A DNA stretch of 64,000 nucleotides from Desulfobacteraceae bacterium. Its GTDB lineage: Bacteria > Desulfobacterota > Desulfobacteria > Desulfobacterales > Desulfobacteraceae. Shown in pieces: positions 55,373 through 63,656 of the stretch. Both the position numbers and the translations under genes were made by a program. The stretch covers positions 186,001 through 250,000 of the forward strand of contig JADGFI010000007.1 in the NCBI GenBank assembly GCA_016743945.1. The letters run 5' to 3'. The notes under the pieces were generated by a model. It was not told the origin of the DNA, searched no databases, and worked only from the letters and a program-made list of their open reading frames with translations. Position 1 is the stretch's first letter; each line of letters starts with the position of its first letter.

Positions 55373-56686
55373 TTAAATACCTGTCATGAAAATAACAGGA
55401 TCTTCCAGCATCCGTTTCAGGTGATTCATAAAACGGGCAGCCTCTGCCCCATCTGCAATCCTGTGATCAAAACACAGGGTGAGGGGTAATATTTCACGGA
55501 TAACGATTGCATCTTCCCTGACCACAGGTTTTTTCGAAACACGACCCATCCCGAGAATTGCGGATTCAGGATAATTTATTATTGGAACAAGGCCCGTTCC
55601 CCCGATAACTCCCACATTGGTGATGGTAAAGGACCCATAGCTTAATTCAGGTAAAGAGATGGTTCCCTGTCTTCCCTTCCCGGCGAGATCTTGAATTTTT
55701 TTTGCCAGAAGGGTGATGTTAAGAGTGTCGGCGTCCCTGATAACCGGAACCATCAATCCCTTTGGTGTGTCTGCAGCAAACCCGATATGATAGAATTTTT
55801 TATAAATGATTTCCATTTTTTCAGGGTCAATACTGGCATTAAAGGCAGGATAGTGCTGCAATACTGAACTTACAGCCTTGATCAAAAAAGCCATTAGTGT
55901 CAGTTTGTCATCTAATGGGTGTGTCGCATTATAATTTTTTCTAAGTGCTTCAAGCTCTGTGACATCACATTCATCCATATGGGCAACATGTGGAACAAGA
56001 ATCATGGAGGATGTGGTTTTTACGGCTGTTTTTTTTCTTAGGGATTTAACCGGTACTTTTTCCACAGGTCCTTGACGTGAAAAATCTGGTAAAGAGGCCA
56101 TTTCAAAAAAGGGAATACCGGTTTGTAAGGTAATCGTTTGCAGCTGTGTTGTCTTTTTAGTCCCACTTTCAGATTGGGTATTATCGGAACCCTGCAGGGG
56201 TGTTTTTATCGTTTTGTTTTCAATGGCATGCTGCAGATCCTCTTTGATCACCTTTCCACCGGGACCGGTACCGGAGACAGTATTGATATCAATTCCCATC
56301 TCCCTTGCCAACCGTCGTGTGGCAGGTGCGGCAACAGCCTTTTTTACTGTCGGGTTTTTATTTTTTCTGGGCTCTATATCTGTCTTTTCTTCAGATGTAA
56401 TAGGATCGACCAATGGCTCTGGGGGTATCGATTCATTGATATTTTCATTGCTGTTTTCATTAATCTTAACCAATACACTGCCCACGGTCAGGGTTTCTCC
56501 GGGATTTACGTTTAATTGAGCGATTACCCCAGCTCTTGGGGATGGTATTGTTACAGTCGCCTTATCTGTCTCAAGGTCGCAAAGTGGGTCATCCTCTTTG
56601 ATCTTGTCACCCACCTTTACATACCACTTGATCAATTCACCCTCTTGGATACCTTCTCCCAGATCCGGAAGTTTGAATTCAAACAT
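55373..56686 (-). CDS. dihydrolipoamide acyltransferase (E2) of a pyruvate-dehydrogenase-type complex
   Basis: A 437-residue E2. It has one lipoyl domain (residues 1-75) with the lysine in DLETDKATVTIPSP, a Ser/Lys/Glu-rich linker, a peripheral-subunit-binding domain (VAAPATRRLAREMGIDINTV then SGTGPGGKVIKEDL, about 120-160) and the catalytic domain with the active-site motif LCFDHRIADGAEAARFMNHL near the end. It forms the core of the complex and passes the acyl group to CoA. It is 9 bases after E1 beta. Confidence 0.94.
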   Translation of the reverse strand: MFEFKLPDLGEGIQEGELIKWYVKVGDKIKEDDPLCDLETDKATVTIPSPRAGVIAQLNVNPGETLTVGSVLVKINENSNENINESIPPEPLVDPITSEEKTDIEPRKNKNPTVKKAVAAPATRRLAREMGIDINTVSGTGPGGKVIKEDLQHAIENKTIKTPLQGSDNTQSESGTKKTTQLQTITLQTGIPFFEMASLPDFSRQGPVEKVPVKSLRKKTAVKTTSSMILVPHVAHMDECDVTELEALRKNYNATHPLDDKLTLMAFLIKAVSSVLQHYPAFNASIDPEKMEIIYKKFYHIGFAADTPKGLMVPVIRDADTLNITLLAKKIQDLAGKGRQGTISLPELSYGSFTITNVGVIGGTGLVPIINYPESAILGMGRVSKKPVVREDAIVIREILPLTLCFDHRIADGAEAARFMNHLKRMLEDPVIFMTGI

Positions 56687-56695
56687 GGTAAGCTC

Positions 56696-57676
56696 CTATT
56701 CTTTTAGTGTGTGAAAAATTGCATTGGTGATCTTCTCAATTGAGGGCATGTATAAGTGTTCTCTGCCAAAAAGCGGGAATGGCAGATCATACATGGTGAC
56801 CCTGTTTACAGGAGCCTCAAGGTACATCAGGACAAAATCATTAATTAAAGCAATGATCTCTGAGGCCGGACCAAAGGATCTTTGAGCCTCCTGAACAATG
56901 ACACATCGGCCTGTTTTTTTTACAGACTCAATGATTGTTTGGTAATCCAGTGGTGACATTGTCAGAAGATCAATCACCTCTGGTTGGCAGTTGGTTTTCT
57001 CCTTAACTGCTTCAATTGCTGAAAGGGTATCCCGCATCATGGCGCCCCAGGATATTATTGTGATATCTGTACCGGATTCAAGAATCATGGCTTTACCAAT
57101 GGGGATGTCGTCTGGATGATCGGGAACGGTCTCCTTAAATGAACGATAGGAGCGCTTGGGCTCCATGAAAATCACTGGATCAGGGTCATTGATGGCAGCT
57201 TTTAAAAGTGTCGCAGCATTGGACGGTGTTGAGGGTATAACCACTTTTACCCCGGGTGTATGTGCAAAATAAACCTCTTTGCTTTCGGAGTGGTGTTCCA
57301 GTGCTCTGACGCCTCCGCCATAGGGCATTCTGACCACAAGCGGAACTGTAAAATACCCCCTGGACCGGGTTCGCATTCTTCCTGCATTTCCCTCCAACTG
57401 GTGCATCATTAAATAGGAAAACCCGGAAAACTGCATCTCCACAACAGGTTTTAGACCGGCAATAGCCATTCCGATAGCCGTCCCAAGAATGGCAGATTCC
57501 GCAATGGGTGTGTCAATCACCCGTTTTCTACCAAATTTTTCGTATAATCCGTCAGTGACACGAAACACACCGCCGTTTATGCCGATATCTTCTCCCATTA
57601 TGAGAACGGACTCGTCATTTTCCATCACTTCATGGAGGGATTGATTCAGAGATTGGACCATATTTATTTTAGCCAT
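56696..57676 (-). CDS. pdhB: 2-oxoacid dehydrogenase E1 beta subunit (pyruvate dehydrogenase type)
   Basis: A 326-residue subunit that forms, with E1 alpha, the thiamine-diphosphate enzyme decarboxylating pyruvate or a branched-chain oxoacid. Blocks: LIMGEDIGINGGVFRVTDGL, RVIDTPIAESAILGTAIGMA, HHSESKEVYFAHTPGVKVVI, FMEPKRSYRS and TDITIISWGAMM. All are normal. It overlaps E1 alpha by 8 bases. Whether the substrate is pyruvate or another oxoacid such as acetoin cannot be decided from sequence alone, though the operon lacks acetoin-specific genes. Confidence 0.93.
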   Translation of the reverse strand: MAKINMVQSLNQSLHEVMENDESVLIMGEDIGINGGVFRVTDGLYEKFGRKRVIDTPIAESAILGTAIGMAIAGLKPVVEMQFSGFSYLMMHQLEGNAGRMRTRSRGYFTVPLVVRMPYGGGVRALEHHSESKEVYFAHTPGVKVVIPSTPSNAATLLKAAINDPDPVIFMEPKRSYRSFKETVPDHPDDIPIGKAMILESGTDITIISWGAMMRDTLSAIEAVKEKTNCQPEVIDLLTMSPLDYQTIIESVKKTGRCVIVQEAQRSFGPASEIIALINDFVLMYLEAPVNRVTMYDLPFPLFGREHLYMPSIEKITNAIFHTLKE

Positions 57677-58760
57677 TTTCCGTCTCCATTTTGATATGTT
57701 TCAAGAAATCCATACGCTGTTCTTCAAGAAAAGGGGGGGGTGTTTCAAAAACATGATCAAAGGGTGCATCCGGTTTGAACTTTTTTTTGGATTCAAATTG
57801 CTTGACAGTCTTGTCAATGTGGTCTTTTAATTCATCCTCAAGCGCTGCTTGCTTTTCCTCATCCCATATTTTTTTATTGATCAGGTAGATTTTAAATCGA
57901 ATTAATGGGTCTTTTAGCTTCCATTTTTCAACCTCTTTATCATCCCTGTAGCGGCTAGGATCGTCCGCTGTTGTGTGCATGAGCATACGGAATGTAAATG
58001 CCTCTATCAAAGATGGCCCTTCATTATTTCGTGCTTTCATTACAGCCGAGTTAACTGCTGAATAGACTGCCAAGGGGTCATTTCCATCAACTTGTATTCC
58101 CGGCATACCATATGCGATGGCCTTTTGAGCAATGGTTGCAGAGCGTGTCTGTATTTGACGCGGAGTGGAAATGGCATACTGGTTATTTTGGCATAAAAAA
58201 ATAACAGGTGCATTCAAGACTGCTGCAAAATTTAAAGCCTCATGAAAATCCCCTTCTGATGTTGCACCGTCTCCAAATAAAACCAGGGCAACTATATCTT
58301 TTTCACCCCGCATTTGAGATCCGTAAGCCAATCCGACTGCCTGGGGCAGCTGCGAGGCCAAAATAATGGAGAGGGGAAGCGTCCTTGAGGTTTTCGCCGG
58401 AGCCTCTCCCTCTTCAAATCCATTAAACCCATGCAACAGGTTGACAAGCGGTTCACCTCTCATGAGACGGGCACCCAATTCTCTATAGGACCCGACAAAC
58501 CAGTCCGTATCTTGAATCGCTAGGACAGGTGCACAAAAAGAAGCCTCCTGGCCGGTGCACACCGGCAGGGTGCCAAGCCTTCCTTGACGCTGAAGGTTCA
58601 ACATTCGTGTGTCTGCCATTCTGGAAAGGGTCATGAATCGGTGAAGTTTTAGGAGATCTTCCCTGGAGATCTCAGGCTCTATATCAGGATCAACATTCCC
58701 ATTTTCATCCAGAATACTTAAAAACTGGACGTTAAAGGTCTCAATCGTATGTATTGGCAT
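57669..58760 (-). CDS. pdhA: 2-oxoacid dehydrogenase E1 alpha subunit (pyruvate dehydrogenase type)
   Basis: A 363-residue E1 alpha. The thiamine-diphosphate motif is LVLFGDGATSEGDFHEALNF and AAVLNAPVIFLCQNNQYAIS, with the N-terminal RMADTRMLNLQRQGRLGTLP and the phosphorylation-loop region ADDPSRYRDDKEVEKWKLKD. It is the first gene of the leftward operon E1 alpha, E1 beta, E2, E3, lplA. AAGGAG precedes the ATG. The 258-base gap upstream holds the promoters of this operon and of the divergent rhodanese gene; no clear -35/-10 pair stands out. Confidence 0.94.
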   Translation of the reverse strand: MPIHTIETFNVQFLSILDENGNVDPDIEPEISREDLLKLHRFMTLSRMADTRMLNLQRQGRLGTLPVCTGQEASFCAPVLAIQDTDWFVGSYRELGARLMRGEPLVNLLHGFNGFEEGEAPAKTSRTLPLSIILASQLPQAVGLAYGSQMRGEKDIVALVLFGDGATSEGDFHEALNFAAVLNAPVIFLCQNNQYAISTPRQIQTRSATIAQKAIAYGMPGIQVDGNDPLAVYSAVNSAVMKARNNEGPSLIEAFTFRMLMHTTADDPSRYRDDKEVEKWKLKDPLIRFKIYLINKKIWDEEKQAALEDELKDHIDKTVKQFESKKKFKPDAPFDHVFETPPPFLEEQRMDFLKHIKMETENG

Positions 58761-59018
58761 TTGCTTCTCCTTATGGTTGTCTTGTGGACAGGTTTCCAGG
58801 TAATGATAAGGGTGAAATTGATTGGATTTACCAAATGAAAACCTGCCAATTAAAAATAATCACAAAACTTGTCATGTAAACTCTATTTTTGTTAGTTTTA
58901 TCAAACTTTGACTTGAAGTAGCCAACTATCGTCTTATGTTCAAAAGTGACTCTCCTGATAAATTAAAAAATCACAAAAGAGAGCCTGCTTTAACAACTGC
59001 CATAAGGAGATAAAACCA

Positions 59019-59333
59019 ATGGAACCAGAACGAATTTCAGCACCTGATGTCAGGAAAAAAGTAATAAATGAATCCGCACTGCTTGTTTGTGCGTATGATG
59101 ATGATAATAAATTTAAGAACTTTCATCTGGGAGGTGCTATCTCCCTAAATGAATTTAAAGCAAGAACAAGTGAACTGGAAAAAAACCAGGAACTCTTTTT
59201 TTACTGTGCTTGACCAAATGAAGGAAGTGCTGCAGGTTTGGCAGCACAATACCAAGATGTAGGATTTAAAAACGCCAAAGTCCTGGGAGGAGGGGTGGAC
59301 GCCTGGAAAAAAGCAGGCTTCCCTGTCCTATAA
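59019..59333 (+). CDS. candidate selenocysteine-containing rhodanese-like sulfurtransferase (in-frame TGA at codon 65)
   Basis: The frame begins with an ATG after AAGGAG and reads ISAPDVRKKVINESALLVCA, then HLGGAISLNEFKARTSELEK and ELFFYCA before a TGA at 59211-59213. The same frame continues PNEGSAAGLAAQYQDVGFKN and AKVLGGGVDAWKKAGFPVL to a TAA at 59331. Together the two parts make a complete 104-residue single-domain rhodanese. The TGA falls in the active-site loop (YCA-U-PNEGSA), where related proteins have YCACPNEASA. A hairpin with GG in the loop lies 13-33 bases after the TGA. The best reading is UGA-encoded selenocysteine. A simple nonsense mutation is the alternative, but the downstream half is undamaged. 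Confidence 0.8.
59227..59247 (+). promoter_or_regulatory. bacterial SECIS-like hairpin in the rhodanese gene
   Basis: GTGCTGC (59227-59233) pairs perfectly with GCAGCAC (59241-59247), leaving the 7-base loop AGGTTTG. The loop starts 20 bases after the TGA, within the range known for bacterial SECIS elements, and contains the adjacent G pair that SelB contacts. The core TGCAGGTTTG closely resembles the TGCAGGTCTG of the E. coli fdhF element. The codons covered by the stem still encode the expected protein sequence. Confidence 0.75.
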
Positions 59334-59369
59334 TTAAAAAAAACAGTATATACGATGGAGATAAATATC

Positions 59370-59681
59370 ATGAAAAACGACATACTTAATAAAAGAAGAA
59401 TATCGGCGGATCTATGTTCCTGTGTGGATGAAGATAAAAAAAGTCTTCATATGGAATTTAAAATCCCTGGTGTAAAGAAAAAAGACATCCATCTTAAAAT
59501 GAATAATGACAGTTTCAGTCTGCGGGCTGAAAAAGATGATGTTGAATATGTTTCCACAGGAAATTTTTGTTGCCCGGTTGAGATTAAAACCAGTGAGGCG
59601 GATTATGAGAATGGACTCCTTTTAATCAATATTCCACTGGTTAATCCCTGGGATAACGCCTATGATGTTCCTATCCATTAA
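59370..59681 (+). CDS. Hsp20/alpha-crystallin-like small protein
   Basis: A 103-residue protein with a truncated alpha-crystallin domain: HMEFKIPGVKKKDIHLKMNN (the usual ELPGVxKxDI block), DSFSLRAEKDD and ADYENGLLLINIPLVNPWDN, which corresponds to the GxLxIxIP end. The N-terminal oligomerisation arm is very short. It probably acts as a holding chaperone. The ATG at 59370 follows GGAG; the ATG at 59355 has no site. It lies 36 bases after the rhodanese and is likely co-transcribed with it. Confidence 0.82.
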   Translation: MKNDILNKRRISADLCSCVDEDKKSLHMEFKIPGVKKKDIHLKMNNDSFSLRAEKDDVEYVSTGNFCCPVEIKTSEADYENGLLLINIPLVNPWDNAYDVPIH

Positions 59682-59710
59682 CTAAATCAATAAGGTATCT
59701 ATAATACCAT

Positions 59711-59765
59711 GGGCAGACTTAGGCATGGAATCCTGTCTGCCCGCAACCATAAGCAAATTTTTTTC
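59711..59765 (+). terminator. stem-loop followed by T-run after the Hsp20-like gene
   Basis: GGGCAGAC (59711-59718) pairs with GTCTGCCC (59735-59742) around a 16-base loop. A run of T starts about 14 bases later, so the spacing is loose for an intrinsic terminator. It lies 30 bases after the Hsp20-like stop. Confidence 0.4.
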
Positions 59766-59849
59766 ACCCATTTTGAAATCAGTTATATGATTTCTTCACT
59801 CAACTCAACAAATCGATACAAAATTTTAATTTGTTCGGGTTAAAACTGC

Positions 59850-59877
59850 TTGACAAAATATATAGCAGGTGTAGATC
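59850..59877 (+). promoter_or_regulatory. candidate sigma-70 promoter for the symporter gene
   Basis: TTGACA at 59850-59855 is followed after 16 bases by TAGATC (59872-59877). The -35 box is perfect, the -10 box weak. The symporter start codon is 52 bases downstream. Confidence 0.45.
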
Positions 59878-59928
59878 TAAACCTTTTTTGAATGATATTT
59901 AAAGTTTGCAAAGGGTTTAGGAAAAGTT

Positions 59929-61233
59929 TTGAACGAATATCTGTATTCTACCGTGTTTGTTGTTTCTTTTGCGTTTATTTCATATCTTGTGATTCGAAAG
60001 TCCGGAACAATAAAAAATGAAAAAGAGTTTTCCGTAGCAGGATGCTCTTTGACCTCCACCCAGGTGTCCTGGGTGATTATCGGCACTCTGGTGGGCGGGG
60101 TCTCCACCATCGGGACCGTCCAGGCCGCCTATGACCATGGGGTGGCTGCCTGGATTTTCACCCTGGGAAGCGGTATTTCATGTCTTGTCCTGGGCTGTTT
60201 TTTTGCCGTGGCCCTGAGACGCGAGGGTGTGGTCACAGTTTCTGAATTTTTAGGGCATTATTTTGGCCAGCGGTTTCAATATTACAGCAGTTTTTTCAAT
60301 TCCCTGGGCATGTTCATCCATATCATTGCACAAACTCTTGCGGCAATGGCTATTCTTCAGTCTGTATTTAATTTTTCCCAGGGGGTTTCCATTGGGATTA
60401 CCACAGGACTTATGGCCATGTTTGTCGTATCAGGAGGTATTGCCGGGGCAGGCATTGTGGGTAAAATCAAGTTTTTCATGCTCTATGGAATTATGATATT
60501 CTCAGCGTTCCTTGCTGTTCAAAAGGGCGGGGGCTTTCAAGAAATTCTGGCACGCCTTCCCCGTGAAGGGCAATTTTTAAATTTTTTTTCCTATGGGGTA
60601 AAATCCACCCTGTTTGACTTTGGATCCATGATTGTGGGGGTACTATCCACCCAGATTTATCTCCAGGCCATTTTTTCTGCAAAAGACATTAAGCAGGCGC
60701 GCAACGGGGCGTTTTTGAGTGCAGCCGTTATTCCTCCCATTGGTTTGTTGGGAATAATCATCGGGCTTTATCTGAGAGCATATTACCCGGAACTTGAAGG
60801 CAACAGTGCCCAGGCGTTGCCGTTTTTTTTCAAGCTTATCCTTCCCCAGGGCCTTGCTGCTCTTTTTTCTGCCGGGCTGCTGTTGGTGGTTCTTGGAACG
60901 GGAGCCGGCCTGGTACTGGGAGTTACGACCAACCTTTACATGGACGGCATCCGGAAAGTAATAAAATTTAAAAAACAAAAAAATTGTCTTTTTGTAATCC
61001 GCTGCTGCGCCCTGGTGGTGCTGTCGGCCTCATCAATCCTGGTATTTACCGGGCTTGACTCCGCCATTCTAAAGTGGAGCTACCTGTCCATGGGCCTGCG
61101 GGGGGCTTCTGTTTTTGCCGGACTCTGCGTTGTCATCCTTATGGACTCGTGGAAGGGCTCGCCGGTAATACGGGCAATTTTGTATATGCTGCCTTTGGTA
61201 TATCTTCTGCTTGGATCCGGGGGATATGCCTGA
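59929..61233 (+). CDS. sodium:solute symporter family protein
   Basis: A 434-residue membrane protein of the SSS family with about 12 helices. The N-terminal pattern SVAGCSLTSTQVSWVIIGTL and VGGVSTIGTVQAAYDHGVAA is that of the sodium-binding first helices, followed by AWIFTLGSGISCLVLG. The start is a TTG at 59929 with AGGA upstream; no better codon precedes the first helix. The protein is slightly shorter than the 460-500 residues usual for the family. The substrate is unknown. Its 3' end runs into an antisense gene relic. Confidence 0.85.
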   Translation: MNEYLYSTVFVVSFAFISYLVIRKSGTIKNEKEFSVAGCSLTSTQVSWVIIGTLVGGVSTIGTVQAAYDHGVAAWIFTLGSGISCLVLGCFFAVALRREGVVTVSEFLGHYFGQRFQYYSSFFNSLGMFIHIIAQTLAAMAILQSVFNFSQGVSIGITTGLMAMFVVSGGIAGAGIVGKIKFFMLYGIMIFSAFLAVQKGGGFQEILARLPREGQFLNFFSYGVKSTLFDFGSMIVGVLSTQIYLQAIFSAKDIKQARNGAFLSAAVIPPIGLLGIIIGLYLRAYYPELEGNSAQALPFFFKLILPQGLAALFSAGLLLVVLGTGAGLVLGVTTNLYMDGIRKVIKFKKQKNCLFVIRCCALVVLSASSILVFTGLDSAILKWSYLSMGLRGASVFAGLCVVILMDSWKGSPVIRAILYMLPLVYLLLGSGGYA

Positions 61234-61239
61234 GCCAAC

Positions 61240-61650
61240 AATTATGGCGTTGAACCTGGTATCTGAAATAGATGTCTGGGGAGAAATACAGTCAAGGATC
61301 AATTTCAGATTATTCCGGGAAGATACCAATTCTTCGCTGGCCTGTTTCTGGTTGTTTTCAGCTTGCTCAAGCTGGGCGTCATTTACATCATAGGTCTGTG
61401 CCTTTATCATCTGATAATTTATCAGTGCTTTATTATCACTACAGCGGCAGATAGGAATTTGCTTTTTTTTCTGATATTCCAAAAGTTTTTGAAGGGCGAT
61501 CCTGTCATTGATAAGGATGGTATCAGCGGTTTCCAGGGCCAGCCAGTAATTGGGAACAAGGGTTCCGGTATTCGAATCTGGATCAGTGGGGGAGCTGCTT
61601 GTGTTTTGCTTTCGGGAAGGGTCATCGAATACCTAAGAAGTTCTTTTTTT
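61240..61650 (-). pseudogene. antisense gene relic, coiled-coil protein of unknown family
   Basis: Read leftward from a TAG near 61640, a stretch of about 120 codons encodes TDPDSNTGTLVPNYWLALET, DTILINDRIALQKLLEYQKK and DAQLEQAENNQKQASEELVS. The composition and heptads look like real protein, perhaps the coiled-coil part of a TolC-like or secretion-adaptor protein, but there is no ATG or ribosome site, and the tail continues only as noise into the opposite-strand symporter gene. I do not recognise the family. Confidence 0.35.
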
Positions 61651-61686
61651 CTGTTTTTACGGGTTGATTAAGTTCACTATTATTTG
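61643..61686 (+). repeat. dispersed repeat before the Wadjet genes, copy 2
   Basis: Near-copy of 50653-50695: T-run, CTGTTTTTACGG, then GTTGATTAAGTTCACTATTA. One short indel and a handful of substitutions separate the copies. Both lie at edges of defence gene blocks. Confidence 0.45.
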
Positions 61687-61849
61687 TATGAAAAAACTAT
61701 AAATGGTTAAGTTGGAATATATTTTTAACAATGAATGCCAGGATGCGGAATAAAAGTTCTATTTCAAATGGATAGGATCAGAAATGATGTTAATCGGTTT
61801 CGGTAATCTTAATCTTATGACCAAGTTATAATAGTACAGGGGATATCCG

Positions 61850-63097
61850 ATGAAACCCAAGGGCTACTTAACCTTTCTGACAAAAAGATGGGACCTGATC
61901 GCTGAATTGTTTGATCTTGCCAAGGATGGGCCAATGGATCAGGTCACCCTGGTGCAGACCATCCGCTCCCACCATCCTGAAACAAATGTCACTGTTTTAA
62001 TTGAAAAGCTCTTATCCCATGATGTGATCACCCAGATTCTTTCCGGCCAGACCCTGTATAATTTGAGTTACCTGACAGAACTAATTGTTGAAAATCTGTT
62101 AAATGAACAACAGCTGGGCCTGTCCGAAAGTATCATGGTTCATTTAAAACAATTTGATGAATTGAGCGCAAATTTATTGCAGGCGGTTGAAAACCGGGAG
62201 CTGGATCTGCTGATCCGGTGCATCAAAAAGATCAACCGACAGACACAGACTGTTAAAGCCCAGGCCCTTCATAATTATAAGGCCATCCAGAACATTGTGG
62301 CGGAGTCAAACAAGAAAAGTACCATTATCCCCTTAAAACAGCGATATGCCGATGTGCTTGAAACCTGGGATCACTATATCACCCCCATGGGGGAATTGAT
62401 TGACCCCTGGGGGGCCTTTGATGCCAACACCGACCAGGTGGTTGTCCGCCTTGAAAGGGCTAGTGATATTCTTGATCGAACCTATGTTTTGATCAGTGAG
62501 CAGGAAAATGTTCATATGGCCAAACACATGGTGGTGGATATGAAGGCCACTCTTATCCAGATTTTTCGATTGTCCAGGGAAATTTTGCAGCCTTTGTATG
62601 AGGTGGCAAGGCTTAATTCCCGGGTGACCCGGGGGACTTCCGTAATCTTGGCCCATGCCCGGAAAAATAAATTTAAGGCCATTGAAAAAGAGGCCACCAT
62701 CGATTGGTTTTTCAAGGAACGCTCTCCTTTGTTGAGCAATGATATTGGATTGCTCAAATTTTTTGCCGGGTTCAAGGATATAAAAGAAAATCCTGCGCCG
62801 CCAATTTTCATTTTACCTAGTGAAGAAAATGCCAAAGATATGGCAAACCGGGTGCCGCCTTTGAACCGGTATGCGGTGTTAAATGATATCCAAGCCAGCC
62901 TGCCCATTGCCGATGCCGTGCAATGGGCCATTGACCAATACCCGACGTTTTCCACCGGGAAAATTTTAGATATTGTTTTGCTGATGATGACGGAAAAAAC
63001 ACTAAGGGTTAAAACAACAGGAACCCGGCGCTACCAGACAAAAACCCATGTCATTGACGGGGTGAATATAGGGGTGGAACTATATGGACAAAAATGA
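61850..63097 (+). CDS. jetA: Wadjet/Mks-type kleisin-like subunit (JetA)
   Basis: A 415-residue soluble, mostly helical protein at the head of an SMC-type operon. It starts GYLTFLTKRWDLIAELFDLA with a winged-helix-like fold (VTLVQTIRSHHPETNVTVLI), has a long helical middle and ends with another winged-helix-like segment (SLPIADAVQWAIDQYPTF...TGTRRYQTKTHV). In Wadjet and MksBEFG systems the first gene encodes such a MukF-like kleisin that bridges the SMC heads; the complex recognises and cleaves circular plasmids. Assignment rests mainly on gene order. The stop overlaps jetB by 14 bases. Confidence 0.8.
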   Translation: MKPKGYLTFLTKRWDLIAELFDLAKDGPMDQVTLVQTIRSHHPETNVTVLIEKLLSHDVITQILSGQTLYNLSYLTELIVENLLNEQQLGLSESIMVHLKQFDELSANLLQAVENRELDLLIRCIKKINRQTQTVKAQALHNYKAIQNIVAESNKKSTIIPLKQRYADVLETWDHYITPMGELIDPWGAFDANTDQVVVRLERASDILDRTYVLISEQENVHMAKHMVVDMKATLIQIFRLSREILQPLYEVARLNSRVTRGTSVILAHARKNKFKAIEKEATIDWFFKERSPLLSNDIGLLKFFAGFKDIKENPAPPIFILPSEENAKDMANRVPPLNRYAVLNDIQASLPIADAVQWAIDQYPTFSTGKILDIVLLMMTEKTLRVKTTGTRRYQTKTHVIDGVNIGVELYGQK

Positions 63098-63656
63098 TCA
63101 GGAGCTTACCTCTTTACGCTTTGTTAAAGAATTATTTCATCATTTTTCCAGTGGGTATCATTTGAGTATTGATGATGGAGAACTCTGGGCGGATTTAACC
63201 GCCTGCGAGGTCCGATACAGGGAGTTATTCGATTCATTGGGGTATTGTCTTTGCCAAGGCCAGGCAGGGGTCTATTATTTTGAGCCGGATAAGGAACGGG
63301 TCTCGGTGAATACGGTCAGCAAGAAATTTACCCTTTTCATGGCCGTTCTCTATGATTATCTGGCAGACCAGGGAAAGGATCCGGTTTCCGCCATCACTGA
63401 GGATCATTTTCTGGTGAAGGACCTGCCCCACTTACGAGTGGATCAGTATCGGCAGATCATGGAAAAGGTAAACGTCAAAAACGAATCCGATTTGATAAAT
63501 GTGCTTAACCGACTGCAAAAATACGGGTTTTTAGATTTGCGGGATAATTATTTAATCTTGTTCAAAAAGTCTGTCTCACGGTTTACCGCGTTGTTTGCAG
63601 AATTTGTTGAACCTTTAAAATCCGAGTACCCCGAGGAAGAATCAAATGACGCCTAA
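63084..63656 (+). CDS. jetB: Wadjet/Mks-type MukE-like subunit (JetB)
   Basis: A 190-residue protein of the MukE/DUF4194 type: SLRFVKELFHHFSSGYHLSI, ELWADLTACEVRYRELFDSL, YCLCQGQAGVYYFEPDKE and LINVLNRLQKYGFLDLRDNY, two winged-helix domains in tandem. It binds the kleisin and regulates the SMC ATPase. It overlaps jetA by 14 bases and jetC by 11, a typical tight Wadjet operon. Confidence 0.82.
   Translation: MDKNDQELTSLRFVKELFHHFSSGYHLSIDDGELWADLTACEVRYRELFDSLGYCLCQGQAGVYYFEPDKERVSVNTVSKKFTLFMAVLYDYLADQGKDPVSAITEDHFLVKDLPHLRVDQYRQIMEKVNVKNESDLINVLNRLQKYGFLDLRDNYLILFKKSVSRFTALFAEFVEPLKSEYPEEESNDA

Noticed and set aside
59019-59213. A truncated 64-codon rhodanese as a normal gene ending at the TGA
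   Set aside because: The conserved second half of the domain continues in the same frame without damage, and a SECIS-like hairpin follows; selenocysteine reading is more likely.
61069-61482. Leftward open frame starting at 61482 as a gene
   Set aside because: Its protein-like part extends upstream of that ATG without a start codon and its tail is only the opposite strand of the symporter gene; treated as a relic.
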